DNA of 64,000 nucleotides, taken from Shinella zoogloeoides (GTDB taxonomy: Bacteria; Pseudomonadota; Alphaproteobacteria; Rhizobiales; Rhizobiaceae). The notes below the pieces were generated by a model that saw only the letters and a list, made by a program, of their open reading frames with translations, was not told the DNA's origin and did not search any database. Both the position numbers and the translations under genes were made by a program. The stretch's first letter is position 1. Each line of letters opens with the position of its first letter. Location: NCBI RefSeq assembly GCF_003574625.1, contig NZ_QNUJ01000001.1, positions 124,001 through 188,000 of the forward strand, given 5' to 3'. This document shows positions 46,028-55,641 of the stretch, one piece after another.

Positions 46028-46771
46028 ATGACGGATGACGAGACCAGAAACGGCGAAAAGCAGGTGCAGGACGAAGGCGCCGAGATCGCAGCTCTCGAGA
46101 CGCAGTTCGACATCGTGCGCTACATGCGCCGCAAGTGCGAGGAATACGGCCTCAGGTATTTCATCGTCTTCACGCTGCCGGGTTTCGAGGCGGAAAAGCT
46201 CTCGGCCTATTCCATCGTCAGCAACTGGCCGCAGGAGGTCCTCGCCAAGTACGACGCCATGCGCATGGTCCGCCAGAGCGCCGGCATCCGTAAGCTGCGG
46301 CTGACCACGGTTCCCTTCACCTACGACATGCGCGAATGGATCGGCGAATCCTCCGAACATGCCGATTTCAGCGAACTGCTCGATATGATGACCGGCCATG
46401 GCATGCTGGTCGGCCATTTCTTCCCCGTGCATGACGCGCTCGGCAATCGCGGCGCGGTGGTCTGGGGTGGCGAGAGCGCGACGCTCGGCCGCGACGACCG
46501 GCTGATGCTGCAGATGATCTCCGTGCATCTCTTCAACCGGCTTGCCGAGATCGGCTCGGCCTGGAAGTCGGGACAGGTCATGCTGACCGACCGCGAGATC
46601 CAGTGCCTGAGCTGGACGGCGGCGGGCAAGACGAGCCTGGAGATCGCCGAGATCCTCGGCCTCTCCGAGCACACGGTGAACCACTACCTCAACCAGGTCA
46701 CGCGCAAGCTGGAGGCGGTCAACCGCACCCAGGCCGTGGTCAAGGCCATCCGCCGCGGGCTGATCGCCTGA
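46028..46771 (+). CDS. LuxR-type transcriptional regulator 2 (orphan)
   Basis: A 247-residue paralogue of the preceding gene. The ligand-domain-like part spans about residues 20-165. The LuxR helix-turn-helix is LTDREIQCLSWTAAGKTSLE, IAEILGLSEHTVNHYLNQVT, nearly identical to the neighbour. In the N-terminal domain NWPQEVLAKYDAMRMVRQSA lacks the Asp-Pro pair altogether, and PFTYD again has Tyr for Trp. ATG at 46028 is the most likely start; a TTG-type upstream start cannot be excluded. The two are probably one operon and could form heterodimers. Confidence 0.9.
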   Translation: MTDDETRNGEKQVQDEGAEIAALETQFDIVRYMRRKCEEYGLRYFIVFTLPGFEAEKLSAYSIVSNWPQEVLAKYDAMRMVRQSAGIRKLRLTTVPFTYDMREWIGESSEHADFSELLDMMTGHGMLVGHFFPVHDALGNRGAVVWGGESATLGRDDRLMLQMISVHLFNRLAEIGSAWKSGQVMLTDREIQCLSWTAAGKTSLEIAEILGLSEHTVNHYLNQVTRKLEAVNRTQAVVKAIRRGLIA

Positions 46772-46895
46772 GGCAACCTGCCGCAAAGCCGCAAGTGCCC
46801 GTCGCCGGCAAATTCGTTTGGCGGCGGCCTTTGCGTGCACTATCTACGGGGATAAAGGCAGCGGCCAGGCCGCGAGGGTATTCATCGAGGGTCTC

Positions 46896-48077
46896 ATGAC
46901 GGATGTAAGCAAGGAACAGGTGCTGGAACGGCTACGCACGGTGCGCGGTCCGGACATGGACGGCAACATCGTCGACCTCGGCCTCGTCTCGGACGTGTTC
47001 ATCTCCGACGGCAAGGCCTATTTTTCCATCACCGTCCCGGCCGAGCGCGCCCGCGAGCTCGATCCGCTGCGCGCCGCCGCCGAACGCGTCGTCAAGGAAA
47101 TCCCCGGCATCAAGGCCGCCATGGTGGCGCTGACGGCCGACAAGCGCGCCGCTTCCGGCCCGGCCGCCGCCCGCGCGCCGGCCCCCCCGCCGCCCGGTGG
47201 CGGCGCGGCCCACGGCCATGCAGGTCACAGCCATGCCGCGCCCGGCCAGCCGCCGCAGCGTGCGAAGGCCGGCATTCCCGGCGTCGGCGCCATCATCGCC
47301 GTCGCGTCCGGCAAGGGCGGCGTCGGCAAGTCGACCACTTCGGTCAACCTCGCGCTGGCGCTGAAGGCCAACGGCCTTCGCGTCGGTATCCTAGATGCCG
47401 ACATCTACGGCCCCTCCATGCCGCGGCTCCTGAAAATCTCGGGCCGCCCGCAGCAGATCGAGGGCCGCATCATCAAGCCGATGGAGAATTACGGCATCAA
47501 GGTCATGTCCATGGGCTTCCTCGTCGACGAGGAGGTGGCGATGATCTGGCGCGGGCCGATGATCCAGTCGGCGCTGATGCAGATGCTGCGCGAGGTCGCC
47601 TGGGGCGAGCTCGACGTGCTCGTCGTCGACATGCCGCCCGGCACGGGCGACGCCCAGCTCACCATGGCCCAGCAGGTGCCGCTCGCCGGCGCGGTCATCG
47701 TCTCCACCCCGCAGGACCTCGCCCTCATCGACGCGCGCAAGGGCCTCAACATGTTCAGCAAGGTCGAGGTGCCGGTGCTCGGCATCGTCGAGAACATGAG
47801 CTATTTCATCGCTCCCGACACCGGCAACCGCTATGATATCTTCGGGCACGGCGGCGCGCGCAGGGAGGCCGAGCGCATCGGCGTGCCGTTCCTCGGCGAG
47901 GTGCCGCTGACCATGGACATCCGCGAAACCTCCGATGCCGGCACGCCCGTCGTCGTTTCCAACCCGGATGGGGCGGCCGCGAAGATCTACCGCGAGATCG
48001 CGACCCGTGTCTGGCAGGAACTGGAGGCGTTGAAGGACAAGGGCACCCGCGGCGCGCCTTCCATCGTCTTCGAATAG
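46896..48077 (+). CDS. mrp: Mrp/ApbC family iron-sulfur cluster carrier ATPase
   Basis: A 393-residue cytosolic P-loop protein that carries and delivers [4Fe-4S] clusters. An N-terminal MIP18/DUF59 domain (about residues 1-85: RTVRGPDMDGNIVDLGLVSD) is joined by an Ala/Pro/His-rich linker (about 95-130, with HGHAGHSHAAPG) to the ATPase domain: deviant Walker A ASGKGGVGKSTTSVNLALAL (about 141-160), VVDMPPGTGDAQLT (about 244) and the downstream VENMSYF (about 300). The CxxC cluster ligands of some Mrp proteins are not seen: the segment after VENMSYF reads IAPDTGNRYDIFG, without Cys. Confidence 0.93.
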   Translation: MTDVSKEQVLERLRTVRGPDMDGNIVDLGLVSDVFISDGKAYFSITVPAERARELDPLRAAAERVVKEIPGIKAAMVALTADKRAASGPAAARAPAPPPPGGGAAHGHAGHSHAAPGQPPQRAKAGIPGVGAIIAVASGKGGVGKSTTSVNLALALKANGLRVGILDADIYGPSMPRLLKISGRPQQIEGRIIKPMENYGIKVMSMGFLVDEEVAMIWRGPMIQSALMQMLREVAWGELDVLVVDMPPGTGDAQLTMAQQVPLAGAVIVSTPQDLALIDARKGLNMFSKVEVPVLGIVENMSYFIAPDTGNRYDIFGHGGARREAERIGVPFLGEVPLTMDIRETSDAGTPVVVSNPDGAAAKIYREIATRVWQELEALKDKGTRGAPSIVFE

Positions 48078-48215
48078 GTGAACCTTTACGCTTTCGGCGC
48101 GTTCGTGGCGAAAGCTTGATTTTTGTGCGGCGCCGAGCAATATGCGCGGCCGGCCGCTGAACGGCGGCGTCCAACCAGGAGTGTGAGCGATGGTCCGTTC
48201 CGGAGCCATTCGCCG

Positions 48216-49199
48216 GTGATCACGGTTTTCCGTTCCAACGGCGAGGCACGCCCCCTGCCGGCAGAAACAGATTCTGCGGTCGCCGAAGCCCTTGCCGGCG
48301 CCGTCTGGGTCGACATGGTCGAGCCGACCCGCGAGGAGGAAGCGCTGATCGAGCGCGTTCTTTCCATCGAGGTGCCGACCCGCGACGAACTCAAGGACAT
48401 CGAGCCCTCGAGCCGCCTCTACACGGACGGCAACGCCGCCTACATGACCGCCTCGCTGATGGTGAAGGCGGAGAGCGACCTGCCGCAGCTGACCGACGTC
48501 GCCTTCATCCTGACGGCCGGCAGGCTGCTGACGGTGCGCTATGCCGAACCGCGCTCCTTCGCGCTCTTCAAGAGCGGCATGCACCGCATTCCCGGCGGCT
48601 GTTCCTCGCCGACCGTGATGGTCACGCGCCTATTGGAAACCGTCGTCGACCGCACCGCGGAAATCCTCGAAATCGCCGTCTCCCGCGCCGACAGGCTGTC
48701 CATCGAGGTGTTCGGCGACCAGCGGCACCTTAACCGCCGCCCGCCGCGCTATCTGGAGGACCGCGTGGTGCAGGTCTCGGCCTTGCACCGTCTCGTTGCC
48801 AAGACGCGCGACAGCCTGATGTCGCTGTCGCGTGTGCTGACCTTCCTGCATGCGCTGCCGGCCCTGCAGTCGGATCGCGAGAGCCTCGAACTCTGCCGCA
48901 CGATCACGCGGGACGTGCAGTCGCTTTCCGAACATGCAAGTTTCGTGGCGGGCAACATTACCTTCCTGCTCGATGCCTCGCTCGGCCTCATCAATCTCGA
49001 GCAGAACGCCATCATCAAGATCTTCTCGATCGCTTCCGTCGTGCTGCTGCCGCCAACCCTGATCGCTTCGACCTACGGCATGAACTTCGACTTCATGCCC
49101 GAACTGCATCTTGCCTCCGCCTATCCGCTGACGCTGGTCGCGATGGTCCTTTCGGCAATCCTCCCGTTCTTCTTCTTCCGCTGGAAAGGCTGGCTCTAA
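48216..49199 (+). CDS. CorA-type divalent-cation transporter
   Basis: A 327-residue inner-membrane channel for Mg2+ (possibly Co2+, Ni2+ or Zn2+). The large N-terminal cytosolic funnel domain (about residues 1-265) precedes two membrane helices at the C-terminus. The selectivity motif YGMNFDFMPEL (about 286-296, GMN) lies between IFSIASVVLLPPTLIAS and LTLVAMVLSAILPFFFF. GTG at 48216 (ITVFRSNGEARPL) is chosen because the family usually starts one codon before this strand; a GTG at 48183 is an alternative. Followed after 15 bp by kup, giving a cation-transport pair. Confidence 0.9.
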   Translation: MITVFRSNGEARPLPAETDSAVAEALAGAVWVDMVEPTREEEALIERVLSIEVPTRDELKDIEPSSRLYTDGNAAYMTASLMVKAESDLPQLTDVAFILTAGRLLTVRYAEPRSFALFKSGMHRIPGGCSSPTVMVTRLLETVVDRTAEILEIAVSRADRLSIEVFGDQRHLNRRPPRYLEDRVVQVSALHRLVAKTRDSLMSLSRVLTFLHALPALQSDRESLELCRTITRDVQSLSEHASFVAGNITFLLDASLGLINLEQNAIIKIFSIASVVLLPPTLIASTYGMNFDFMPELHLASAYPLTLVAMVLSAILPFFFFRWKGWL

Positions 49200-49214
49200 G
49201 AGCCCGATCGCCCC

Positions 49215-51116
49215 ATGCAACATCATCCCGGTAGCGCACCGCAGGCCCAGAGCAGGGCGCGCACGCTGTTTCTCCTCTCCCTCGGTTCCATCGGCGTCGT
49301 CTATGGCGACATCGGCACGAGCCCCCTCTATGCCTTCCGAGAAGCGCTGCGCCCCGTCGCGCAGGACGGCATCACGCGCGCCGAGGTGATCGGCCTCATC
49401 TCGCTGATCATCTGGACGCTGACGATCATCGTCACGCTCAAATACGTGCTCTTCCTGCTGCGCGCCGACAACCACGGCGAGGGCGGGACGCTTTCGCTGC
49501 TCGCCCTCCTGATGAAGACCGCCGGCCGGCGCGCCACAGTGCTGTTCTTCATGGGGGCGGTGGGCGCCGCGCTCTTCATCGGCGATGCCATGATCACGCC
49601 CGCCCTTTCGGTGCTGTCCGCCGTCGAAGGCCTGAAGCTGGTGACGCCGACGCTCGGGGACTATGTCGTGCCCATCTCGGTCGTCATCCTCGTCATGCTC
49701 TTTGCCGTGCAGTCGCTCGGCACGGCCGCCGTGTCGAAGTTCTTCGGTCCGATCACCGCCATCTGGTTCATCGTCATGGGCCTTGGCGGCATCCGCCATA
49801 TCAGCGACGACCTCGGCATCCTCGCCGCCTTCAATCCCTATTACGCCGTGGTCTTCATGATCAACGAGGGCTATGTCGGCCTCGTCGTGCTCGGCGCCGT
49901 CTTCCTGACGGTCACCGGGGCCGAGGCGCTCTACGCCGACCTCGGCCATTTCGGCCGCCGGCCGATCCAGTGGGCCTGGTTCTGCCTCGTCTTCCCGGCG
50001 CTGACGCTGAACTATCTCGGCCAGGGCGCGCTGATTCTCGCCCATCCCGAGGCCTTCGAGAATCCGTTCTTCCTGATGTTTCCCAACTGGGCGCTGCTGC
50101 CGATCGTCATCCTGGCGACGGCCGCCACCATCATCGCCAGCCAGGCGGTCATCACCGGCGCTTTCTCGCTGACGCGGCAGGCGATCCATCTCGGCTTCCT
50201 GCCGCGCATGGAGATATTCCACACGTCCGAAACCCAGACCGGCCAGATCTATCTGCCGGGTGTCAACACGGTGCTGCTCTTCGGCGTCATGCTGCTCGTC
50301 TTCATCTTCGGCTCGTCCGAGAAGCTGGCGACGGCCTATGGCATCTCCGTCACCGGCGCGATGGTGGTGACGACCGTCATGGCCTTCGAGTTCCTGCGTG
50401 CCCGCTGGCGCTGGAAGCCGCTTGCCGCCATCGGCGCGCTGACACCGCTCCTCCTCCTGGAACTCACCTTCCTCGGCGCGAACCTTCTCAAGGTGCATGA
50501 CGGCGGCTACGTGCCCGTCACCATCGCTGCCGCCGTGGTTCTGCTGATGTGGACCTGGACGCGCGGCACGCGCATCCTGCGCGACAAGACCCGCCGCATC
50601 GAGGTGCCGCTGCCGGCTTTCATCAAGTCCGTCGAAAAGCAGAGCGCCCATGCGCCGGTGCAGGTCGCCGGCACGGCGATCTTCCTGACGAGCGATCCCG
50701 ATTTCGCGCCCGCCGCGCTGCTGCACAACATCAAGCACAACCACGTCCTGCACGAGCAGAACTTCATCCTGACGGTCAAGACCGCCAACACGCCGCGCGT
50801 CGTGCCGGCCGAGCGCTTCTCGGTGGAGCGCATCTCCGACCGTTTCTCGCGCATCGAAATGCGCTTCGGCTTCATGGAGACGCAGAACGTCTCGCAGGCG
50901 CTGGGGCTGATGCGCAAGGCCGGGCACAAGTTCGACATCATGTCGACCTCCTTCTATCTCGGCCGCCGCAAGCTGGTGCCCGATGCGCAGTCCGGCATGC
51001 CCATGTGGCAGGATCGCCTGTTCATCGGGCTCGCCAACCTCGCCACCGATCCCTCCGACTACTTCCGCCTGCCGACCAACCGTGTCGTGGAACTGGGATC
51101 GCACGTCGTCATCTAG
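49215..51116 (+). CDS. kup: Kup family low-affinity potassium uptake protein
   Basis: A 633-residue inner-membrane K+/H+ symporter. The signature [21 protein letters not shown] (about residues 16-36) opens about 12 membrane segments up to residue 445; AESLGT-like stretches and [20 protein letters not shown] (about 222) are conserved. A soluble C-terminal domain (about 455-633) follows, ending LGSHVVI as in the family. Such systems supply K+ at low pH or high osmolarity. Confidence 0.95.
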   Translation: MQHHPGSAPQAQSRARTLFLLSLGSIGVVYGDIGTSPLYAFREALRPVAQDGITRAEVIGLISLIIWTLTIIVTLKYVLFLLRADNHGEGGTLSLLALLMKTAGRRATVLFFMGAVGAALFIGDAMITPALSVLSAVEGLKLVTPTLGDYVVPISVVILVMLFAVQSLGTAAVSKFFGPITAIWFIVMGLGGIRHISDDLGILAAFNPYYAVVFMINEGYVGLVVLGAVFLTVTGAEALYADLGHFGRRPIQWAWFCLVFPALTLNYLGQGALILAHPEAFENPFFLMFPNWALLPIVILATAATIIASQAVITGAFSLTRQAIHLGFLPRMEIFHTSETQTGQIYLPGVNTVLLFGVMLLVFIFGSSEKLATAYGISVTGAMVVTTVMAFEFLRARWRWKPLAAIGALTPLLLLELTFLGANLLKVHDGGYVPVTIAAAVVLLMWTWTRGTRILRDKTRRIEVPLPAFIKSVEKQSAHAPVQVAGTAIFLTSDPDFAPAALLHNIKHNHVLHEQNFILTVKTANTPRVVPAERFSVERISDRFSRIEMRFGFMETQNVSQALGLMRKAGHKFDIMSTSFYLGRRKLVPDAQSGMPMWQDRLFIGLANLATDPSDYFRLPTNRVVELGSHVVI

Positions 51117-51188
51117 CTGCACCCGCGAGATCACGCAGTCTGACGAAAACGTGAAGGGGAGGCACCTGCCTCCCCGATGCGGTTCATC

Positions 51189-51217
51189 AGCATTAACCAA
51201 CCATCAAGGTTAATGCT
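51189..51217. promoter_or_regulatory. Perfect 10-bp inverted repeat upstream of the cell-wall hydrolase gene
   Basis: AGCATTAACC, nine bases, GGTTAATGCT, followed by TCATTTT. It may be the terminator of kup (stem plus short T-run, 72 bp after its stop). Alternatively the inverted TTAACC half-sites resemble CtrA boxes, although the spacing differs from the classic TTAA-N7-TTAA site. It lies 135 bp upstream of the hydrolase start. Confidence 0.5.
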
Positions 51218-51351
51218 TCATTTTACCCTGACAACGAGCCGCTTTGGGCCCGTGCCTCGGCGCGGCAGGCTCCTATCGAACAGTTCCGGGCAGGAGAACA
51301 CGCCGGCGAGCCGTCGGCGCGGGGGCCTGCACATGCGTGCGGAGTAGACAG

Positions 51352-52542
51352 TTGCGTAAGCGTAGCATTCGTCATGCAAAGGCAGGCCGCTTCTTTGCGT
51401 ATCTGAAGCGGGAATGGAAAGTCCCTCTGGCGCTCGGGCTCGGTCTTGCCGCCATCGTTCCCACCGAATCGGCAAGGACCGACCTTGCCACCTATCTTGC
51501 CGGCCTCAACCGCAAGGGTGGCAATCAGACCATGGTGCTGACGCGCTCGCCCGCCGGTTCCGTGCACGAGATCGAGATCGACTTCGCCGACGCCATGACC
51601 ACCGGCGGCATCGAGAGCGGGGCCGGGGTGGACCTGCCGGGCGGCGTCAAGGCGGCGGTGCTCAGCGAAGACAAGGGCAAGGGCGGAATTCCCGACGAGG
51701 AACGCATCAACCGTCGCGACAAGAAGGGCCGCATCATCGCCGTCCTGCCCGTCCTGCCGCCGAAGGGCTTTGCCGCCGGCTCGATCCTGGAGCGCACCAG
51801 CTCGCTGCTTTCGCCGGTCTTCGACGCCGAGGAGCGCATGGCTTTCGCCAAGCCGCAGATCAAGGGCAAGGAGATCGCCATCGCCACTGCCTTCTACAAG
51901 AAGAAGGCCGCGCACAAGGATCCGGGCGTCTCGCCCATGCTCGCCAGCCTCGTCACCAACGACAAGGCCGACGTACTCGCCACCGCCTATGCTCCCGTCG
52001 GGCCGGACTATGCCCGGGAATCGCCTTTCGATTCGATCCTGAAGCCCAAGGAGGAACTCGGCCGCTTCATTCCCGACATCTCTCCCGACGATCACGCCTG
52101 GGCCGCAACGGCCCTGCCGGCGGAGGTCTTCAGCGCCAAGGAACAGAAATGCCTTGCCGAAGGCATCTATTTCGAGGCGCGCGGCGAGGAGGTGAAGGGC
52201 CAGGCCGCCGTCGCGCAGGTCATCCTCAACCGCGTGCGCAATCCCGCCTATCCGAAAACCATCTGCGGCGTCGTCTACCAGAACGAAAACTGGCGCGGCC
52301 GCTGCCAGTTCTCCTTCGCCTGCGACCGCATTCCCGACCTGATCCTCTCGCCCTGGAACTGGAAGACGGCCAAGGAAGTTGCCATGGCCGTCACCGCCGG
52401 CAAGATCTGGCTCGACGACGTCGGCTCGGCCACCCACTACCACGCGACCTATGTGAACCCGCCCTGGGGGCGGACGATGAAGCGCGTGGCCAAGATCGGC
52501 AAGCATATCTTCTACCGCACCTATGGCGGCGGCTGGAGCTGA
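51352..52542 (+). CDS. SleB-like cell wall hydrolase
   Basis: A 396-residue protein with one N-terminal membrane segment (VPLALGLGLAAIVP, about residues 23-36), a hydrophilic linker of ~200 residues and a C-terminal Hydrolase_2 domain (about 265-395). The catalytic region is CLAEGIYFEARGEEVKGQAA (Glu near 271), followed by VAQVILNRVRNPAYP and the conserved Cys-containing WRGRCQFSFACD. Such enzymes cleave peptidoglycan glycan strands. TTG at 51352 is the likely start, since it follows GGAGTAGACAG at good spacing; no ATG is available before the membrane segment. Confidence 0.88.
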   Translation: MRKRSIRHAKAGRFFAYLKREWKVPLALGLGLAAIVPTESARTDLATYLAGLNRKGGNQTMVLTRSPAGSVHEIEIDFADAMTTGGIESGAGVDLPGGVKAAVLSEDKGKGGIPDEERINRRDKKGRIIAVLPVLPPKGFAAGSILERTSSLLSPVFDAEERMAFAKPQIKGKEIAIATAFYKKKAAHKDPGVSPMLASLVTNDKADVLATAYAPVGPDYARESPFDSILKPKEELGRFIPDISPDDHAWAATALPAEVFSAKEQKCLAEGIYFEARGEEVKGQAAVAQVILNRVRNPAYPKTICGVVYQNENWRGRCQFSFACDRIPDLILSPWNWKTAKEVAMAVTAGKIWLDDVGSATHYHATYVNPPWGRTMKRVAKIGKHIFYRTYGGGWS

Positions 52543-52562
52543 GGGGCCTGCCGATCGTCCGG

Positions 52563-52590
52563 CGGGTGTGGTGAGTCCGTGCCACACCGC
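52563..52590 (+). terminator. Hairpin after the cell-wall hydrolase gene
   Basis: GGTGTGG, ten bases, CCACACC, extended by GC pairs, 20 bp after the stop codon. No T-run follows, so termination is uncertain. The remaining gap up to 52690 is AT-rich (TTAATTAA at about 52637) with no gene. Confidence 0.4.
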
Positions 52591-52690
52591 GCGCGATTCC
52601 CGGGGCGGAGAGTCGCGGCCTCCGCATGAATCCTGTTAATTAACTGATATTGTTCGATATTTTTGGTGTTGCGCAAAGCTTCGCCATGCC

Positions 52691-52719
52691 TTGACTATAC
52701 CGGCACCTAAAACTATGTT
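52691..52719 (+). promoter_or_regulatory. Probable promoter of the atpI-B-E-F'-F operon
   Basis: TTGACT (52691-52696), a 17-bp spacer and TATGTT (52714-52719) give a good housekeeping-type promoter, 100 bp upstream of atpI. A strong GAGGAAGG ribosome binding site precedes the atpI ATG. Confidence 0.6.
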
Positions 52720-52819
52720 GCGCCCGACTTCAAAAGGGGTCGGATATGGCTTGCAGCCTAGCCTTTAATATGTCCGCAATGGGGCGAATGCACCGGCGGA
52801 GAAAGACGAGGAAGGCGCC

Positions 52820-53215
52820 ATGACCGATCAGCAAAAGGAAAGTCTGGAAGACCGGCTGAAACGCCTCGACGCGGAACTCGCGGAGCGGCGCAAGACAGAC
52901 GGGGCGGATGCAGCCGCCGAGGCGAGGGCAGCCGAGAGCCGTACAGGCTACGCGGTCGCCATGAAGCTCTCGAGCGAGTTCGTCGCAGCCGTCATCGTCG
53001 GGGCGCTTCTGGGCTATCTTTTGGACCATTTTGCGGGTACAGGGCCTTGGGGGATGATCGTTTTCCTGCTCCTTGGCTTCGGTGCCGGCGTTCTGAACGT
53101 CATGCGCGCGGCTGGCATGGTGGCATCGCCCCATCCGGTCGACAGGCTGGCGGGGCGAGAGCCCGGCAAGGCCGGCGGCAGGCGGGACGAAACCGAGACG
53201 AAGGACGGCGCCTGA
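52820..53215 (+). CDS. atpI: ATP synthase protein I
   Basis: A 131-residue small membrane protein that assists assembly of the c-ring or the F0 sector. It has a charged N-terminus (KESLEDRLKRLDAELAERRK), two membrane segments (FVAAVIVGALLGYLLDHF, about residues 54-71; WGMIVFLLLGFGAGVLNVMR, about 77-96) and a charged tail. It is the first gene of the F0 operon, as in other alphaproteobacteria. Confidence 0.9.
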   Translation: MTDQQKESLEDRLKRLDAELAERRKTDGADAAAEARAAESRTGYAVAMKLSSEFVAAVIVGALLGYLLDHFAGTGPWGMIVFLLLGFGAGVLNVMRAAGMVASPHPVDRLAGREPGKAGGRRDETETKDGA

Positions 53216-53276
53216 CGGCGTGGTCCCTATAGTGGGTGACTTCCGCCGCAAGGCGGGCAAGCGAGAGAGATAAGCG

Positions 53277-54029
53277 GTGTCCAACGATCCGACCCATCAG
53301 TTCCTGGTCAACAAGATTGTTCCGATCGAAATCGGCGGCATCGATTTCTCGTTCACCAATTCCTCGCTGTTCATGGTCGCCACCGTCGCGGTCGCCGCGG
53401 GTTTCCTCTACTTCACCACCGGTCAGCGCGGCCTCGTGCCGAGCCGCATGCAGTCGGTCTCGGAAATGTCCTACGAGTTCATCGCCTCGATGCTGAGGGA
53501 AGGGGCGGGCAGCCACGGGATGAAGTTCTTCCCGTTCGTCTTCTCGCTCTTCATGTTCGTGCTGACGGCGAACCTCATCGGCATGATGCCCTATTTCTTC
53601 ACGGTCACCAGCCAGATCATCGTCACCTTCGCCCTGGCGATCCTCGTCATCGGCACGGTCATCGTCTACGGTTTCTACAAGCACGGCTTCGGCTTCCTCA
53701 AGCTCTTCGTGCCCTCCGGCGTGCCCGGCGCGCTTCTTCCGCTGGTCGTCTCGATCGAGGTCATCTCGTTCCTCTCGCGCCCGATCAGCCTCTCGATCCG
53801 TCTCTTCGCCAACATGCTGGCGGGTCACATCACGCTGAAGGTCTTCGCCGGCTTCGTCACCTCGCTGAGCGCCCTCGGCGCCGTGGGTGTCGCAGGCGCC
53901 GTCCTGCCCCTTCTCATGACCGTCGCCCTGACCGGTCTCGAATTCCTCGTGTCGTTCCTGCAGGCCTATGTCTTCGCAGTTCTGACATGCATGTACCTCA
54001 ACGATGCCGTGCATCCGGGTGGTCACTAA
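53277..54029 (+). CDS. atpB: ATP synthase F0 subunit a
   Basis: A 250-residue membrane subunit that forms the proton half-channels next to the c-ring. The essential Arg is in [14 protein letters not shown] at residue 175. Membrane helices include [20 protein letters not shown] and the final [20 protein letters not shown]. The start codon is GTG at 53277, preceded by GAGAGAGATAA. It lies 61 bp behind atpI. Confidence 0.97.
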   Translation: MSNDPTHQFLVNKIVPIEIGGIDFSFTNSSLFMVATVAVAAGFLYFTTGQRGLVPSRMQSVSEMSYEFIASMLREGAGSHGMKFFPFVFSLFMFVLTANLIGMMPYFFTVTSQIIVTFALAILVIGTVIVYGFYKHGFGFLKLFVPSGVPGALLPLVVSIEVISFLSRPISLSIRLFANMLAGHITLKVFAGFVTSLSALGAVGVAGAVLPLLMTVALTGLEFLVSFLQAYVFAVLTCMYLNDAVHPGGH

Positions 54030-54095
54030 GGAAACAGTCGTCGGCGCCCTCGGGCGTCGCTCATAAGCCGCAACAACCCATTCAAGGAGTTCAAC

Positions 54096-54323
54096 ATGGA
54101 AGCGGAAGCAGCAAAGTTCATCGGCGCAGGTCTTGCCACGTTCGGTCTTGCCGGCACGGCTCTCGGCCTCGGCAACATCTTCGGCAACTACCTCTCCGGC
54201 GCTCTGCGCAACCCGTCTGCTGCTGACAGCCAGTTCGGCCGTCTCGTATTCGGCTTCGCCGTTACGGAAGCTCTGGGCATCTTCTCGCTGCTCATCGCTC
54301 TCCTCCTCCTCTTCGCCGTCTGA
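54096..54323 (+). CDS. atpE: ATP synthase F0 subunit c
   Basis: A 75-residue hairpin that forms the rotating ring. It has two membrane helices joined by the polar loop ALRNPSA (about residues 36-42), and the proton-carrying carboxylate is Glu58 in [19 protein letters not shown] precedes the ATG. The codon use is less GC-rich than in the neighbours (alanine GCT, leucine CTC/CTT), as expected for a very highly translated gene. Confidence 0.97.
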   Translation: MEAEAAKFIGAGLATFGLAGTALGLGNIFGNYLSGALRNPSAADSQFGRLVFGFAVTEALGIFSLLIALLLLFAV

Positions 54324-54411
54324 TATCGGCAGAGGATCGGACCATGGCCCTTTGGGCCGTGGTCCACCGTACGCTTGAGTACATGATTGAGAGTGCCCCC
54401 TGGAGGTGAGC

Positions 54412-55047
54412 ATGTCCGTGACCCCGGCGTCGGCCGAGTCCACCCCTTTCGAAATCGCCCAGGCCGAGACTCCTGCTGTTACCACGCATGAGGCCCAGCC
54501 GGCAGGCGAAGTGCACACCGAAACGGGTGTCGCACATGGTGAAGAGCACGCCACCGGCGTCTTCCCGCCTTTCGACCAGACCACATTCGCATCGCAGCTC
54601 CTGTGGCTGGCGATCACCTTCGGTCTTTTCTACCTTCTCATGTCGAAGGTTGTCATTCCGCGCATCGGCGGCATCCTCGAGACGCGTCATGACCGCATCG
54701 CGCAGGATCTCGACGAAGCCGCACGCCTGAAGGCGGAAGCGGATGCCGCGATTGCGTCCTACGAGCAGGACCTCGCGAGCGCCCGTGCCAAGGGCAGCGC
54801 CATTGCCTCGACCGCCCGCGACGAAGCCAAGGCCAAGGCCGATGCCGAACGCGCCAAGATCGAAGCCTCGCTGCAGGATAAGATCGCCGGTGCCGAGAAC
54901 CGCATCGCCGAAATCAAGGCCAAGGCGCTTGCCGATGTCGGCTCCATCGCTGAGGAAACCACGGCCGCCGTCGTCGAACAGCTGATCGGCGCCAAGGCCA
55001 CCAAGGCCGAGATCGCTTCCGCCGTGAAGACGGTCGCAGGCGAGTAA
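54412..55047 (+). CDS. atpG: ATP synthase F0 subunit b'
   Basis: A 211-residue second b-type stator subunit (b', also called AtpF' or AtpG). An acidic, His-containing N-terminal extension of ~55 residues ([20 protein letters not shown]) precedes the membrane helix ([20 protein letters not shown], about 66-85) and a long coiled coil (about 95-190) that reaches the F1 head. ATG at 54412 follows GGAGG at 5 bp; the GTG overlapping that site is rejected. It is paired with atpF, as usual in alphaproteobacteria. Confidence 0.94.
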   Translation: MSVTPASAESTPFEIAQAETPAVTTHEAQPAGEVHTETGVAHGEEHATGVFPPFDQTTFASQLLWLAITFGLFYLLMSKVVIPRIGGILETRHDRIAQDLDEAARLKAEADAAIASYEQDLASARAKGSAIASTARDEAKAKADAERAKIEASLQDKIAGAENRIAEIKAKALADVGSIAEETTAAVVEQLIGAKATKAEIASAVKTVAGE

Positions 55048-55058
55048 GGGAGGTTTCG

Positions 55059-55544
55059 ATGGAATTCGACGCAACATTCTACGCCTTTGTCGGCCTCCTG
55101 CTGTTCCTGGCCCTCATCGCCTATCTCAAGGTTCCGGGCATGATGGCCAAGGGTCTCGACGCCCGCGCCGAGAAGATCCAGAACGAGCTGGCGGAAGCCA
55201 AGCGTCTTCGCGAGGAAGCCCAGCACCTGCTCGCAGAGTACCAGCGCAAGCGCAAGGATGCCGAGGCGGAAGCCGCCAGCATCGTCGCCGCCGCTGAACG
55301 CGAGGCAAGCGCGCTGACCGCCGAAGCCAAGCAGAAGACCGAGGAATACGTCGCCCGCCGCACGGTGCTCTCCGAGCAGAAGATCAAGCAGGCGGAAGCC
55401 GACGCGATCAACGCCGTGCGCGCCGCCGCCGTCGACCTCGCCGTCGCCGCTGCCGAGAAGGTCATCACCGCCAAGGCGGATGCGACCACCGGCAAGACGC
55501 TTTTCGACAACGCCGTCAAGGAAGTGAAGGCCCGCCTCAACTGA
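55059..55544 (+). CDS. atpF: ATP synthase F0 subunit b
   Basis: A 161-residue stator subunit with a single N-terminal membrane helix (FYAFVGLLLFLALIAYLKVP, about residues 7-26) and a long Ala/Glu/Lys-rich coiled coil ending KEVKARLN. With b' it forms the heterodimeric peripheral stalk. It follows the b' gene after 11 bp and ends the operon at a strong terminator. The F1 genes are not in the window. Confidence 0.95.
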   Translation: MEFDATFYAFVGLLLFLALIAYLKVPGMMAKGLDARAEKIQNELAEAKRLREEAQHLLAEYQRKRKDAEAEAASIVAAAEREASALTAEAKQKTEEYVARRTVLSEQKIKQAEADAINAVRAAAVDLAVAAAEKVITAKADATTGKTLFDNAVKEVKARLN

Positions 55545-55568
55545 GGTGCCTTTCGCAGAACGATTTGG

Positions 55569-55595
55569 AAAGGCCGCCCCCGGGGCGGCCTTTTT
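55569..55595 (+). terminator. Rho-independent terminator of the F0 operon
   Basis: AAAGGCCGCCCC, one base, GGGGCGGCCTTT followed by further T residues, giving a stem of about 12 bp with a T-run. It lies 24 bp after the atpF stop. Confidence 0.92.
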
Positions 55596-55641
55596 GTATT
55601 GGCGGCTGCTTCGCCGATTATAGCCGACCCGCCGCTGAAGG

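Noticed and set aside
45206..46771. A complete quorum-sensing system
   Set aside because: No LuxI-type synthase gene is next to the two LuxR genes or elsewhere in the window, and the ligand-contact residues are missing.
48630..51200. Open frame of ~850 codons antisense to the CorA-type gene and kup
   Set aside because: Composition is a mirror of the sense codons (His/Asp/Glu/Arg-rich), no domain is seen, and kup on the other strand is certain.
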